The notes under the pieces are model-generated. The model saw nothing but the letters and a program-made list of their open reading frames with translations. It ran no database searches and was not told the DNA's origin. DNA of 64,000 nucleotides from Apostichopus japonicus (Eukaryota; Echinodermata; Holothuroidea; Aspidochirotida; Stichopodidae), in assembly GCF_037975245.1 (NCBI RefSeq), contig NC_092574.1, forward strand, positions 12,239,213 to 12,303,212, in the 5' to 3' direction. The translations under genes and the position numbers were made by a program. Of this stretch, positions 35,728-46,679 are shown piece by piece (position 1 is the stretch's first letter; the number at the start of each line of letters is the position of its first letter).

Positions 35728-36069
35728 AGATACTGCCTAGCCAAAGGTCGTGTTCAAAATGTCAGTATCTCAGTGGCCTTATTCCAGTTTAGGACAGGAG
35801 AAGAAAATATAGATCTTTGTGCATATTTTTTATGTTTCCACCCTTGCATAGTTTCATCACTGATATTGTAGTTAGACAACATGCAGTATAAGATCGAGGG
35901 AATTCAGTTACTATAGCACCGTCTCACTTCTTATCATTTTGTTGACTAATTTTTTGTTGTCTCTTCATCTCCCTGTACCGTATCACTTATTGTGTGTTTT
36001 CTGTTCGTTTCATTGAAATGTCCCTTTTTTTGGTCAACTCTTGTAAGCTTTTAGTTCGTTTTTTTCTTT
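34795..36069. other. Intergenic region between divergent SAM-like and HMMR-like genes
   Basis: No exon recognised. It contains the presumed promoter of the minus-strand SAM-like gene and a long (TA)n tract. Open stretches near 34.83-35.14 kb lie on both strands and resemble nothing known. Confidence 0.5.
35642..35725. repeat. (TA)n microsatellite
   Basis: About 42 TA units, intergenic. Confidence 0.95.
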
Positions 36070-36077
36070 GTATATAC

Positions 36078-36495
36078 CAAGGTTGTCCAACCTTTTGCAG
36101 AGGATCGAGGTCACATGGAATGGTTATGATGAAGGAGGGGCCGCATGAACCCTACGCTCGTTTTTTCGATTTTTTTGCGCGAAGCCCAAGGCAACAAAAT
36201 GTGAGCACTGCGCGCGGAGTGCACTGATATATTTTCCTTCCTGATAAAACAGATAAATTAAGTCCAGCCGGCAACCCCCCCCCCCTCCCCTCCGCTGAGA
36301 GAGTGTCACACAAACTGACCCGTATGCAGTTTTTTGGACCCAGAAGGTTCGAATGATTGATTATATAGCTTCAAATTGTTATCAATAAATCTGCTCACTA
36401 AATTTTACACCGTAGAGCATCTCTGGCGGGCCGCACGCATCCCTGCGTTGGGCCGGACTGTGGCCCGCGGGCCGTAGGTTGGACATGCAACCCTG
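36078..36495. mobile_element. 418-bp hAT-type MITE
   Basis: Inverted ends CAAGGTTGTCCAACCT and AGGTTGGACATGCAACCCTG, flanked by an 8-bp duplication GTATATAC at 36070-36077 and 36496-36503. The interior has GGCCGCATGA and GGCCCGCGGGCC phrases typical of hAT-derived MITEs. A poly-C run is near 36276. It is non-coding and lies upstream of the HMMR-like gene. Confidence 0.88.
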
Positions 36496-37029
36496 GTATA
36501 TACGGTACTGTTCATATTTTTGTCACTACGTTTTGATGCCCCTTTTCCGACTTTGTATGCTTTACGTTCTCTTTCCTATGCATAAACTGCTCGTTTACTG
36601 TCTAACTTTCAACCATCGACGTACTGTATACTCATTTTGTAACTCAAAGCCTCTGGGAACATTCGCCCGGTTGCGATTTTTTTTTCTCCAAAACTGAACT
36701 GACCACTGACATTTCCTCGATTCTGATTGGCTGATCAAAATCGGAACGGTAGTCTGCGTTTATCAATGAATCCGAAGTGATCCTTAGGGCATGGGTTCGA
36801 GTCCTATTTAGGTGGTAGGCCTATTTTTAATTATATATTCTTTATTTATTTTTTCTCCAATTCTTTTTCTTCCCATGTTTCTTCCCATTTTTATTTTATA
36901 TGATCATTTTCAAATTTTAACCGAGTTACCACCTTCTATGCAAAAAGTTATAAATAAATCAGTTACAACCGATTATACTGTGTACAGCAAAGCAAAGCAA
37001 ACAGCGTTCCATAACAGCTTGTGGCCTTC

Positions 37030-37085
37030 CTTTACTATTGGCCGAAGTCAGCTGGCGCTGGATATTTAAATCTAGCAATCTTCAA
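37030..37085 (+). promoter_or_regulatory. Candidate core promoter of HMMR-like gene
   Basis: ATTGG (inverted CCAAT box) lies at about 37037 and a TATA-like ATATTTAAAT at about 37062, 120 bp before the start codon. The positions fit a promoter, but both motifs are weak evidence in AT-rich DNA. Confidence 0.3.
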
Positions 37086-37180
37086 ATTAAAAGCTACATA
37101 TCAGCCGCGACAAGTAGAGTTCGAATTACGAACAAATATTGACATCGGCTGGCAGTTCGTAAGGTTATCATCTCTACATT

Positions 37181-37220
37181 ATGTCCTTTCCAAAAGCTAA
37201 GAGATTTCTAGAAGTTAAAG
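37181..37220 (+). CDS. HMMR: HMMR-like exon 1
   Basis: 40 nt, start ATG, MSFPKAKRFLEVK, phase 1, donor gtaatg. MSFPKA is the hallmark HMMR N-terminus. Confidence 0.65.
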
Positions 37221-40200
37221 GTAATGATAGATCTCGAAAAGTCGAAATTTGTAGCCATAACGCAGACCGATGATAGGCACAGGCTAAGCCTAACGCTAGT
37301 AAAACCTTTGCCTAACGCTAGTAAAACCTTTGACCGACATTTACTCTTCGCAACTACGCCGAAACCCACACATTAACAGTAGCCTACTTTGAGGCTAATA
37401 AAAAGCAAGACTAGGCCTAGGCTAGCTGTAGTAGTGGGCTAGTAGTAGTACTACTTAGTAGTATTTTGTTAGGATTATCGCAACTTCTCGATGCTAAGCA
37501 AACTTACTTTTAAATTAAAGCCTAGGCCTAGGTAAATGATAATATCTTTGGACTTTAAGACTAGGCTACAGTCATATGATTTCACAATTCCTTTGATCAA
37601 ATTCAGCAAAGGGCATTGCTGTGAAGTTTCAACTTTAGTTTAGGCATAGTGCTAGAGCTTGGATGCTATGTAAGTGAACAGTAATAACATGTATAGGCAT
37701 ATAGGCTAAGCCTAGAATAACCAAAATTTCGATTTCCCTTAGGCCTAGGCCTATGCAGTTTGTATACAATTTATTGTCAGATTGTATAAACAAGTTTTCT
37801 ACCCTTTTAAAAAGTACCTTACGTTATTGATTTATATATCATGTTCGTATGTATTTTACTGTAAAGCGCCTTAGAACAAATTCTGATTGGATAAGGCGCT
37901 ATAGAAATTTTATAAAATAAAATAAATAAATAAAATACATGGCCGTGGCTATTCTTACGACTAGTCATAACAATTATTTATAAACTATTCTTACGACAAA
38001 GGCGAATTCAAGGGCAGTAAAGTAAATAAAGCTAAACCCTAACCCTAAACATAACCCTAAACCTCAATCCTAACCGAAAATTATTGTTACTCCTCGTCGT
38101 AAGAATAGTACTCCTGGTCATAAAAGTAGCAACTGCGCATGCGTAGTCGGAAATTATTCTTACGACTAGTCGCAAGAATAGCCACTTTGATACTACATTC
38201 ATACTACTGTACATTATAGGCTAGGCCAGGCTATGTAGCAACTGTCTTCATGTGAGTTCTCATAGATGATATATATACAGAAATCATCTAAATTTCATAT
38301 AAATTGATATGTGGTTGCTTTATTAGTTGCAGTCTAGGCTAGACCTAACCGGTTCCAGTGCCATTCCGCCATTGGTACTGTACATACCGCCATACCATCC
38401 CGTCATAAGTTTCGATCCTTTATGCCATGGCGGAAAGGATCGAGATATATGACAGAAAGCTACAATTTCTAATTTGATTTTCGTAGAAGGATAGGTACAC
38501 CGTCTTCAAATGAAATGGTTCACTGGATAGACTTTAATTGTAGTTAAGACAAGATTGAGAATAGATCTATAGTCTTTAACGTACAGGTTGAATGAAAAGT
38601 TTTAATTGAAAGTTTGTAAGAGTCAATACACTGTCTTCAAATATCATTAAACTGCAGAATGAAGAAATTGACTGACAGCTGACAGTCTTACTGACCAGTG
38701 TGAATAGCGAGTAACCAGTTGTGATTGTAGGCCTATTTTGAAAGGAGATGTAAAATATATAATATATTGTACACCTTCCTAAGCAGCCCTGATATTCAAA
38801 AATTGGTTCTGTTTGTTTGTAGATACAACCCCTGCCCCAGACCAGTACAATGTCAGTGCATCAGCTAAGCCACAGGGTATGGCTTTGCCAACTACTGAGA
38901 GATTCAAGGAGCCAAAAGGTACAGTTTACACCTAAGGCTTCTGGGCAGGGATGCACCACATGCTTTTCTTCATGCCCCCTCAGGCAACCAGAAATTGGTT
39001 TCTTTCAAGTTTAAAACTTAAGTTCCAGGTTGTTCACCTATGGCAGACTTATACAGTATGTGGTGGAAGGCGAGGCCTTAACTGGGTGCTTGTACGGGAA
39101 GTACACTGATTGTGCAGTACCTACTGTAGCTGCCTACCTTAGTAGACCTGCAGTAGATTCTAGTACAGGGCAGGTCCAAGCTATTTGCACTGTGACGTAC
39201 GGGACATTTCAGAGACTTAAATGTGTCTAAAAGTTATAAAATATCTATTTTCCAGAAACTTTTTCAGCTTTTCATATTTGTTATTGCTGCTACTTTATTA
39301 CAAACTCATGAAGATTTCCTACACTTGCTTTAATTAGGTCCCATCTTAATTAATGTACAGTGTGACAGAGAATTTTGGACCAGAGAATTTTGTGTTTTTT
39401 TTTTACTAAAGAGCAAAGCTGAAATCCCTATGAAATTAGGAGGGCAGTGATCAAGCTGTTTTAACTAGTGAATAGCCTAACCTTCCAAGGAGTAAACTGT
39501 AACAAATTAGAAAAAAAGATGAAGCCATTCCAGTTCAGTGATTACACAAATGAAAATTGTCCTGTGACGTACGGGACATGTGACGTACGGGACAATTTGT
39601 CCAAATAAAAATTGACTATGAAAACTCATAGTTTTATTCCTGAATATACCATAACAAGCTGATTTCTACATAAAAACATTCATTTGGATATGCCAGAACA
39701 ATGTCATTGGTAATTTAATGCCATATTTCCTTCTTTCGGGGATCGAAAAGAGCAGTGACTGTACTTGTGAGATCATTCCACTACATAAAACATGGAATGC
39801 GTAAAGTATAAATCTACTCTACACATTCATCAAATACTCATAACATCAATTTTAGCTTTGTTAGACCACAAATGATCCAAGATGCAAAGTTTTGATGCAA
39901 AACTGTTTCGGTATATACTGTACAACACTGTATCATACTCCCCACTATTGACCCTCAAGTTGAAATATGATCCATCCCATTCAAAACATATCAAAATGTC
40001 CACAGTAAGGTCCACATAATGTCCATCTATGAAACTAGTACAACAAAGAAAACTCTATAGACCTAATACTGGTTACCAGACCAAATACTCATAACATCAA
40101 TTCTAGCTTTGTTAGACCACAAATGATTCAAGATGCAAAGTTTTGATGCAAAACTGTTTCGGTATATACTGTACAACACTGAATCATACTCCCCGCTTAT

Positions 40201-43200
40201 GACCCTGAAGTTGAAATATGATCCATCCCATTCAATACATACCAAAATGTCCACAGTAACATCCACATAATGTCCATCTATGAAACTAGTACAACAAAGA
40301 AAATTCTATAGACCTAATACTGGTTACCAGACCAAATACTCATAACATCAATTCTAGCTTTGTTAGACCACAAATGATTCAAGATGCAAGTTTTGGTGCA
40401 AAACTGTTTCCGGTATATTCTGTACAACACTGTATCATACTCCCCACTATTGACCCTCAAGTTGAAATATGATCCATCCCATTCAAAACATACCAAAATG
40501 TCCACAGTAACGTCCACGTAATGTCCATCTATGAAACTAGTACAACAAAGAAAATTCTATAGACCTAATACTGGTTACCAGACCAAATACTCATAACATC
40601 AATTCTAGCTTTGTTAGACCACAAATGATTCAAGATGCAAAGTTTTGGTGCAAAACTGTTTTGGTATACTGTATATACTGTACAACACTGTATCATACTC
40701 CCCACTATTGACCCTCAAGTTGAAATATGATCCATCCCATTCAAAACATATCAAAATGTCCACAGTAAGGTCCACATAATGTCCATCTATGAAACTAGTA
40801 CAACAAAGAAAACTCTATAGACCTAATATCGGTTACCAGACCAAATACTCATTCAATGTCAATGTTGAATAGCATTGTAGATGATTCTGTATCCCCCCCA
40901 CACACACACAATTGACTTCCGATAGTATATTGAACAACACCTGGCCGTTGGTGGTCATCAGTCAATGGTTTATTTGAAGCCATGTTGTGCTCTTCAGGCA
41001 TGCAGGGATTATAAGTTGCAACTACCATCTTTCAACAAAATAAATTTGTAAGCATTGGAAGGTTTCCAGTAAAGGTCCCCATTGGAGCCCATGCATGTTT
41101 ATTATGTATAAATACAGGGTTTCCCCCACACTATGTCCCGTACGTCATATTTTGTCCCGTACGTCACATTTTTAATTTTGATAATTAGATTTGCTGTGAA
41201 TATTTTTTTCAATTTTTTTTGGGATGGATTTTGTTGAACAATGTTCTTAATTAGATCTTTACAGAATATCACCAAAAAAAAATTGTTCGTCCATATCAAA
41301 ACTTGAAAAAAAAAGTGCTGAAAATTGTGACGTATGGGACATCAGTATTTGGACACTAGCTAATTAGCATATTTAATTGATGAAGCCCTAAACATATGTC
41401 AAAATTATTGGAAGGAATGTTGTATCATGTCCCACATAACTTATATTCAATAAGTTCATATTGCTGGCAGGGAAATAGTATTCCAAATGTCCCGTACGTC
41501 ACACTGCAATTTGAATTTATGCAAATTAGTCGGCTGTAATTGTTCGAATAGGCAAAACAATTAAAACAAATTATGAAAATCTGAAACTTCAATAATTCAG
41601 CTTTAACATGACACCAAATTTAGGGTGCTTCAGTAAAGTTTGAAATTTGGCTTCTAGGGATACAATAGCTTGGACCTGCCCTACAGTGCCTATTCGTGAT
41701 GAAAGCTTTCAAATATTAAATTACATTGAACATTTCCCTTACATTATGTTACTGAAGCAATGAAACATGTTAATGTGTTGTTTGTGTTTTTGGTGGAAGG
41801 CGAGGCTTAACTAGGTGCTTGTACGGGATGTACACTGATTGTGCAGCACCTACTGTAGCTGCCTACCTTAGTAGACCTGCAGTAGATTCTAGTACAGTGC
41901 CTATTAGTGATGAAAGCTTTCAAATATTAAATTACATTGAACATTTCCCTTACATCTACAGTATAGTTTTTGTAGTATGTTACTGAAGCAATGAAACATG
42001 TTCATGTGTTTTTTGTGGCCTTTGATTATATATTGTACATAGTGTTTCTTACTGGAGCCATGAAACATGTTTCTTGTGGCCTTTGGTAATATATATGCGA
42101 ATAATATAGTGTTTGTTACTGGAGCAATGAAACATGTTATAAGTTTCTTGTGGCCTTTGGTAATATTTTGTATGGGAATAATATAGTGTTCAAGTTGTTG
42201 TTCCGCAGCTATGTAGGCTCTGAAATTTGTCTCAGTTTAATTACTTGATCGGTTCTTGTATTACACATGTATATCCACACTTACATAGCAACTTGATCGA
42301 CTGGCATCTTTGCGATGCAGTACTAGTCCGATACATTTTCCTTGTATACTTTGTCCACACAGTGTGCCTGTTAAATACTGTTTATTCTCATTTTCTCTTT
42401 AGATCTGGCACCAAAGTCTCTTAACAACACGTTGTTGTTCATGTCACCTTTAAGAAAAGTATCATCTACTGAGTCTCTCGTAAGTGAAGCATACATCAAA
42501 TAATGCATTGTCAAACAACTTTGGATGTTTTTTTTAATGAATTTGTTTAACACAGCCAGGTTCTCTACTTACTCTATCAGGAGAGGCATGAAAGTTCTTC
42601 CCAAAATAGCAAAGTAGTTTCTTATAGAAAAGTAGTTTCAAATAGAAAAGTAGTTTCTTTCTGCTTATTTAAGTGTAATTATTTACCCTCATTTTAGTTC
42701 AGTAGCCGTTTCTGATGTGCCCATCGATGTGGAGTGGCATGATAAAAGAAGCACAAGTCCTATCTAGATATCTTTATCATCTTATATATGAACTAATATA
42801 TATAAAAAATAAATAACTGCTGATAACTTACTATTAATGTCAGTTTAGAGGTGACAGAACTTTGGCAATGGGAGGGGGGAGGAGAAGGATCATGTGTGTC
42901 TTACTTTCTATGCCACTCCATGGTCTGACTGACATTCTAGTTTTTAAAAAGTGAGCAGTAGAGATAAATGAGAATTGTGATTATTACTGACAATTGATGT
43001 CAGAGCTGATGTAAGACTGCTGTTGTTGAAATGTCTGGATTTTGGAACATGCATCTTCATTTGCTCCACATCCTCCATCTGGAAGTACACAAACAAAGAG
43101 GAGAGTTTCTCGCAGTCAATATGACAGAAGACTCAAGGAACTGGAATCAGAGGTTAGAAGAAAACTTGTCAAATAAGTTTGTTACCTGGTGGTAAAATGT

Positions 43201-44433
43201 ATTTCAGAATTCAATTAACATCTAGAACAAAGTGAACAAGTTTGCAAAGTTCCTTTGTTGTTAATATTTCCAACACATTAGATTGATTTTGTCCATTTCT
43301 GCAGAAATTTGATAACATTTAGTGGGTAACTTCCTACTTCTAGTACTACGGAAAATCATAAAACCAAGTTCTCCGTCTATATATACTCCAAACTTATTGC
43401 AGTACAGGTTTTAAATCATAGATATATATGTGGCAAAATGTTTAGTATTCTCTACATTTTCAATCTTAATCATTTATCTCTGATGACCATGATTCAATTG
43501 TTGTGGCATATTTGAAGAGCTAGATCTTTGTGGATTATGTTACGTAAACAACATGATCTTGGTGTACACTTTATTTTCCTTGCTTTGAAAGGTACAAAGA
43601 TTGGTCAAATACCAGGCTTACTTGGATCGTCAACGGCAGCAAGAGAAAGATGAAGTTACAAGACTGGAGGGTAATCTTCAGAGAACACCAAAAGAAAAGA
43701 CTGAAATACAGGCAACTCTGGCCAAAACCGAGAAACAACTGCTTGACATTACCAAAGCAAGAGACACCCTGGAAGCTAAGGTAACAGATTATACCTTTAG
43801 CGATAGAAACTAACATCTATAGTCTAGAATCTAGACTATAGATGTATCAATACTTCTAGACTCCTACATGTTAGGCATTTGTTCATTTAAAAATGCAGAA
43901 AGGTAGATAATCCGAAAACTGTAATAGCTAGAGAAACATTTCTTGCACTTGGAATGTTCCTGTTTTTGTTGGAACTAAGCATTTCCAGACTAAACTTTTT
44001 GCTTAATCTCATCCTTTAAAAGTGATCTTGTAAGTTAACTTTTGCAATTACAACTTCCTTTACTTTACGATGTACAGAATGTGTGCTTGGTATACAGCGC
44101 CTACTGAAAAGTGGCCTATATTTATTACACACAACTGTTCAGGCAGTGACATTCGGCTGTAACTAATGCAATATGCCCCCTTTAACTGTTTGGCTTTAGA
44201 GAATTTACAATTACACTGAACATGAAGAAAAAAACCTGTGTAACAACTCATGTAGACTAATTCCAACTTTCCAAGTGAAGATTGAAGATTAGTAACCATG
44301 AGTTCACTGAATGATACAAATCCATCTCTTTCTTTTACAGCTGGAAGGAATAGAAATATCTCAGAAGCGACATGACGGCCAGCAAAACAAAGAAATGCAC
44401 CTACTGCAGGACCAGCTGCAGAGTAAAACTGAG
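37181..44433 (+). CDS. HMMR: HMMR/RHAMM-like gene, 5' exons
   Basis: HMMR is a long coiled-coil protein that binds microtubules, acts in spindle assembly, and is also reported at the cell surface binding hyaluronan. Six plus-strand exons are seen: 37181-37220 (MSFPKAKRFLEVK), 38823-38918 (TTPAPDQYNVSASA...TTERFKEPK), 42403-42479 (LAPKSLNNTLLFMSPLRKVS), about 43086-43152 (RRVSRSQYDRRLKELESE), 43592-43780 (VQRLVKYQAYL...) and 44341-44433 (LEGIEISQKRHD...). The MSFPKA start, the Pro-Ser-Pro style head, a Ser-rich linker and then heptads match HMMR layout. Phases close except between exons 3 and 4, where a small exon must be missing. The gene is cut 130 bp after exon 6 by the start of block copy 2; the long coiled coil and C-terminus are not here. 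Confidence 0.65.
37857..37940 (+). mobile_element. Non-LTR or SINE 3' end fragment
   Basis: GTAAAGCGCCTTAGA is followed by AAGGCGCTATAGAAATTTTA and an AATAAATAAATA run. This stem-loop plus A-rich tail is the shared 3' end of many invertebrate LINEs and SINEs. Only the end is present. Confidence 0.6.
37945..38185. mobile_element. 241-bp MITE with telomere-like core
   Basis: Terminal inverted repeats of about 22 bp with one mismatch (core GGCTATTCTTACGACTAGTC). Further inverted copies of TATTCTTACGAC lie inside. The centre, 38032-38072, has CCCTAA-like repeats. No clear target duplication. It lies in HMMR-like intron 1. Confidence 0.75.
38030..38072. repeat. Interstitial telomere-like (CCCTAA) repeats
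   Basis: Four or five imperfect CCCTAA/CCTAAA units in a row inside the MITE at 37945-38185. Confidence 0.7.
38823..38918 (+). CDS. HMMR: HMMR-like exon 2
   Basis: 96 nt, phase 1 to 1, acceptor gtttgtag, donor gtacag. Encodes DTTPAPDQYNVSASAKPQGM then ALPTTERFKEPK. The PAPDQYN stretch aligns with the PSPGAYD region of vertebrate HMMR. Confidence 0.68.
39168..41681. mobile_element. 2.5 kb DNA transposon with TACA target duplication, family unassigned
   Basis: Termini GGGCAGGTCCAAGCTATT and its exact inverse (18 bp). Target duplication TACA at 39164-39167 and 41682-41685. The empty site is seen at 41893-41896 in the neighbouring duplicate. The 15-mer GTGACGTACGGGACA or a one-base variant occurs at 39192, 39564 and 39580 (forward), 41134, 41153 and 41488 (inverted) and 41327 (forward). 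A 251-bp tandem array fills the middle. No transposase was recognised. It lies in HMMR-like intron 2. Confidence 0.88.
39830..40850. repeat. Four 251-bp tandem repeats inside the TACA element
   Basis: Units begin near 39831, 40082, 40332 and 40583, with a short fifth start at 40841. All carry CAAATACTCATAACATCAAT and TTGAAATATGATCCATCCC. Three of them keep a minus-strand open stretch of 61-67 codons starting MD(V/L)TVDIL. Confidence 0.92.
40850..42402. other. No exon recognised (HMMR-like intron 2)
   Basis: Right half of the TACA element, then repeated stretches at 41960-42190 with phrases such as TGAAACATGTT and TTGTGGCCTTTG that form a short irregular repeat. Nothing coding. Confidence 0.5.
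42403..42479 (+). CDS. HMMR: HMMR-like exon 3
   Basis: 77 nt, phase 1 to 0, acceptor ctctttag, donor gtaagt. Encodes DLAPKSLNNTLLFMSPLRKV then SSTESL, a Ser-rich linker with an SP site. Confidence 0.6.
43086..43152 (+). CDS. HMMR: HMMR-like exon 4 (5' edge uncertain)
   Basis: The frame TQTKRRVSRSQYDRRLKELE then SE ends at donor gttaga, phase 0. The only acceptor after the upstream stop is ctggaag|, which needs phase 2, whereas exon 3 ends in phase 0. Either an extra exon lies between 42480 and 43085 or the true acceptor differs. Confidence 0.5.
43592..43780 (+). CDS. HMMR: HMMR-like exon 5, coiled coil
   Basis: 189 nt, 63 codons, phase 0 to 0, acceptor tttgaaag, donor gtaaca. From VQRLVKYQAYLDRQRQQEK to DITKARDTLEAK it is a continuous charged heptad region. 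Confidence 0.7.
44341..44433 (+). CDS. HMMR: HMMR-like exon 6, coiled coil
   Basis: 93 nt, 31 codons, phase 0 to 0, acceptor tttacag, donor gtcagt. LEGIEISQKRHDGQQNKEMH then LLQDQLQSKTE. Last HMMR-like exon seen before block copy 2. Confidence 0.7.
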
Positions 44434-44512
44434 GTCAGTTATAAACCCTAATAAATAATGTCTGTTTTAACATCCTTTCCTAACATGCTACTTTCTGACA
44501 TGCTGGGTAACA

Positions 44513-44565
44513 TATATATATATATATATATATAGATATATATATATATATATAATATAAAAAAT
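44513..44565. repeat. (TA)n tract at the junction of HMMR-like gene and block copy 2
   Basis: TA repeats broken by GATA, then an A-rich run. Similarity to 5943 onward starts immediately after it. Confidence 0.9.
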
Positions 44566-45065
44566 AAAAAAATATGTAAGATGGTGTTGGTAAACTAATT
44601 ATCTCTCACAACATCCACTCGTACACAGGAAATTCTACTGTTTAGTATACATTAGTGATGGGAACGAGTACCAGGGGACCGACCGAAAAGAAATTACTAA
44701 CCAGTACACAGTAGTACATAGTGCAAGTATGATATCGTGGAGTCGTACTTTAAAGGTGCCAAAACTGTCTTGTAAGAAATTGTAAATTGTCTTGCATCAA
44801 ATTGCTTAATTTGAGCAATTAAATACAAGTATATCCCCACAAATGCTTCAAGGAATTCAATCACTCAAATCCCATTTTCACGAGTGCTGTGGTTGATGTC
44901 CTTACCTCATGATGTCAGCTTTGCATAAGTTGTATTAGATATAGCTAAATATGAGTCAAACGTTGGAATGATCAGCAGGCAAATGGTTTGACAAGCTACA
45001 GTAATTGATGTTATGTTATTACATGTCTTTAATACAAAGAAAGATTGATACTCACAGAACCAATT

Positions 45066-45113
45066 ACCCTCAGGGTGATGTGTTCTGATTCATCTTTCAC
45101 ATCCTACAGACAA
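45066..45113 (-). pseudogene. SUMO2/3-like: SUMO-like fragment, exon 2 only (copy 2)
   Basis: Same 48 nt as 6445-6492 with one base changed (GTA to GTA-like GGG context before the donor), encoding [16 protein letters not shown]. Exon 3 is not included because the block begins after it, and exon 1 with its promoter is deleted, so this copy cannot make SUMO from its own start. Confidence 0.8.
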
Positions 45114-45983
45114 AAAAAAAACAAATTGGAGAAAGTAACATTTTTGACAAAAAAGTCAGAAAAAATTATATACGCAGGTTATATGTACGCCTAGCTCACG
45201 TATGATAAATTGCAGTGCGGTATGAGTCCGGGAACTATTGGTTCACAAAATATACTGTCATACCAGAACTTAAATTCATCACAGGGCAATGCTTAGGGCG
45301 ATACAAATACAAAAAATGATGTGACCGAAAGGACTGAACCCCATTTTCCACTAAACAATTCCATTTAAAGTTGAAGGGTTGGGCGTTATTTGTCAGTTCT
45401 GTGTGCCGTGTACCAGTGTCTTTCCATAAGAATCCAAAGATCATTAAAGGGCTCGAGTAGTGAGAGATGGTTAAGGAACTAGTCTGTAGAATACTTTACA
45501 TTAAGTACTTTAAAAGGAGAGAAAACACTTCATGTCAGATACAAAAAAAAGGAAGAAAAAAAAAAGAAAACATTAGTATTACTCTAAAACGGAGAGACAA
45601 TACTCCATTACTCTTTCGGCCATGGCGGAAAGGTACATTTAAGGTATGGATTTGACCTTGGTGTACAGGAATGTATCAGGGAAGCTTTCTCTGATAAGGA
45701 AAGTATACACTGCTTCAAATGTGAAGGTTCGCTGGATAGCCTGAATTGTAGTTAAGACAATATTGGGGAGTTGATGCACTGTACATGTTGATTGAATAGT
45801 TTGAATTGTAAGTTCATTAGTGTTGATACATGATTGTCTTCAAATATATAATAGTTAGTTGAATAAATCGAATTAAATAAGGCTGATAGTTTATTAAATA
45901 GTACGATTCTGATTGTAGGTTTAAATGACTGATTTTGTGGATTTTTCGGGGCTTGGTATAGTTCATATACAAATTAATGGCGG

Positions 45984-46323
45984 AATGGCACATTTTCTAT
46001 GGCGAAAATAGCACATTTTCTATGGCGGAAAGTACCGATGGAGGAATGACACGTCCCCCGCCTATAGTAGTACAGGCAAAGCAGTTGTAAATTGCTCAAT
46101 CATTGATGCTATGTGCCTACTTTCGTGAATTCATTTAGGCCTACGTTACTATGTCTGTGTCTAGATAATAACCTTGCGTTTGGAGAAAATTCATTTCAGT
46201 TCAACTTATATTTCCGAAAGGCATGGAATCGAGGTTATTGTTCTGGAAATGCTTATTTCGATTCGCGAATTTCGGATCGCTGCTGTGTGCATGTTGTAAC
46301 GCTAGGCCTGTGTTCCTACCGTT
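45984..46323. repeat. Insertion unique to copy 2 with ATGGCGGAA repeats
   Basis: Absent from copy 1 at about 7352. It starts with short repeats of ATGGCGGAA and GCACATTTTCTATGGCG, then unique sequence to TACCGTTGGG. ATGGCGGAA also appears near 38430 and 45623. It may be a small element; ends and target duplication are unclear. Confidence 0.5.
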
Positions 46324-46679
46324 GGGCATGTTCGAGCCCAATGGCCGGTTATAGACTTCCTAGCCTAGGCCTATATCATTGTGACTAATCGGTTAGGCCT
46401 AGCCTAACTTTTGTTAGCTTTGTTTACAAGGAACAAAAAAATATTGTTCTCGATGTTTGGTGCAGGAGTTAGACTCATATATCACATTGGGTGGTGAACT
46501 CCTCAACAGCACATGCATGGTGATACATTACCTTTTTACTACTTTATTTATGTTGTCGTCGCGGAGACTTAGGTAGTCATATTGAAGTGATCTGGATAAA
46601 TCCATGTAGATTAGATTCATAGCATAAAACGCGAAATGTCATGTCAGATGCATGCTCTCTAATACGAATATGTAAGAAA

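Larger units (their letters stand above)
39050..41960. repeat. Local direct duplication split by a transposon
   Basis: A segment starting TGGTGGAAGGCGAGG (39059) and its repeat at 41793 both run through GACCTGCAGTAGATTCTAG, then TACAGTGCCTATT and GATGAAAGC. In the first copy the run is interrupted at TACA by the 39168-41681 element; the second copy is uninterrupted. Confidence 0.85.
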
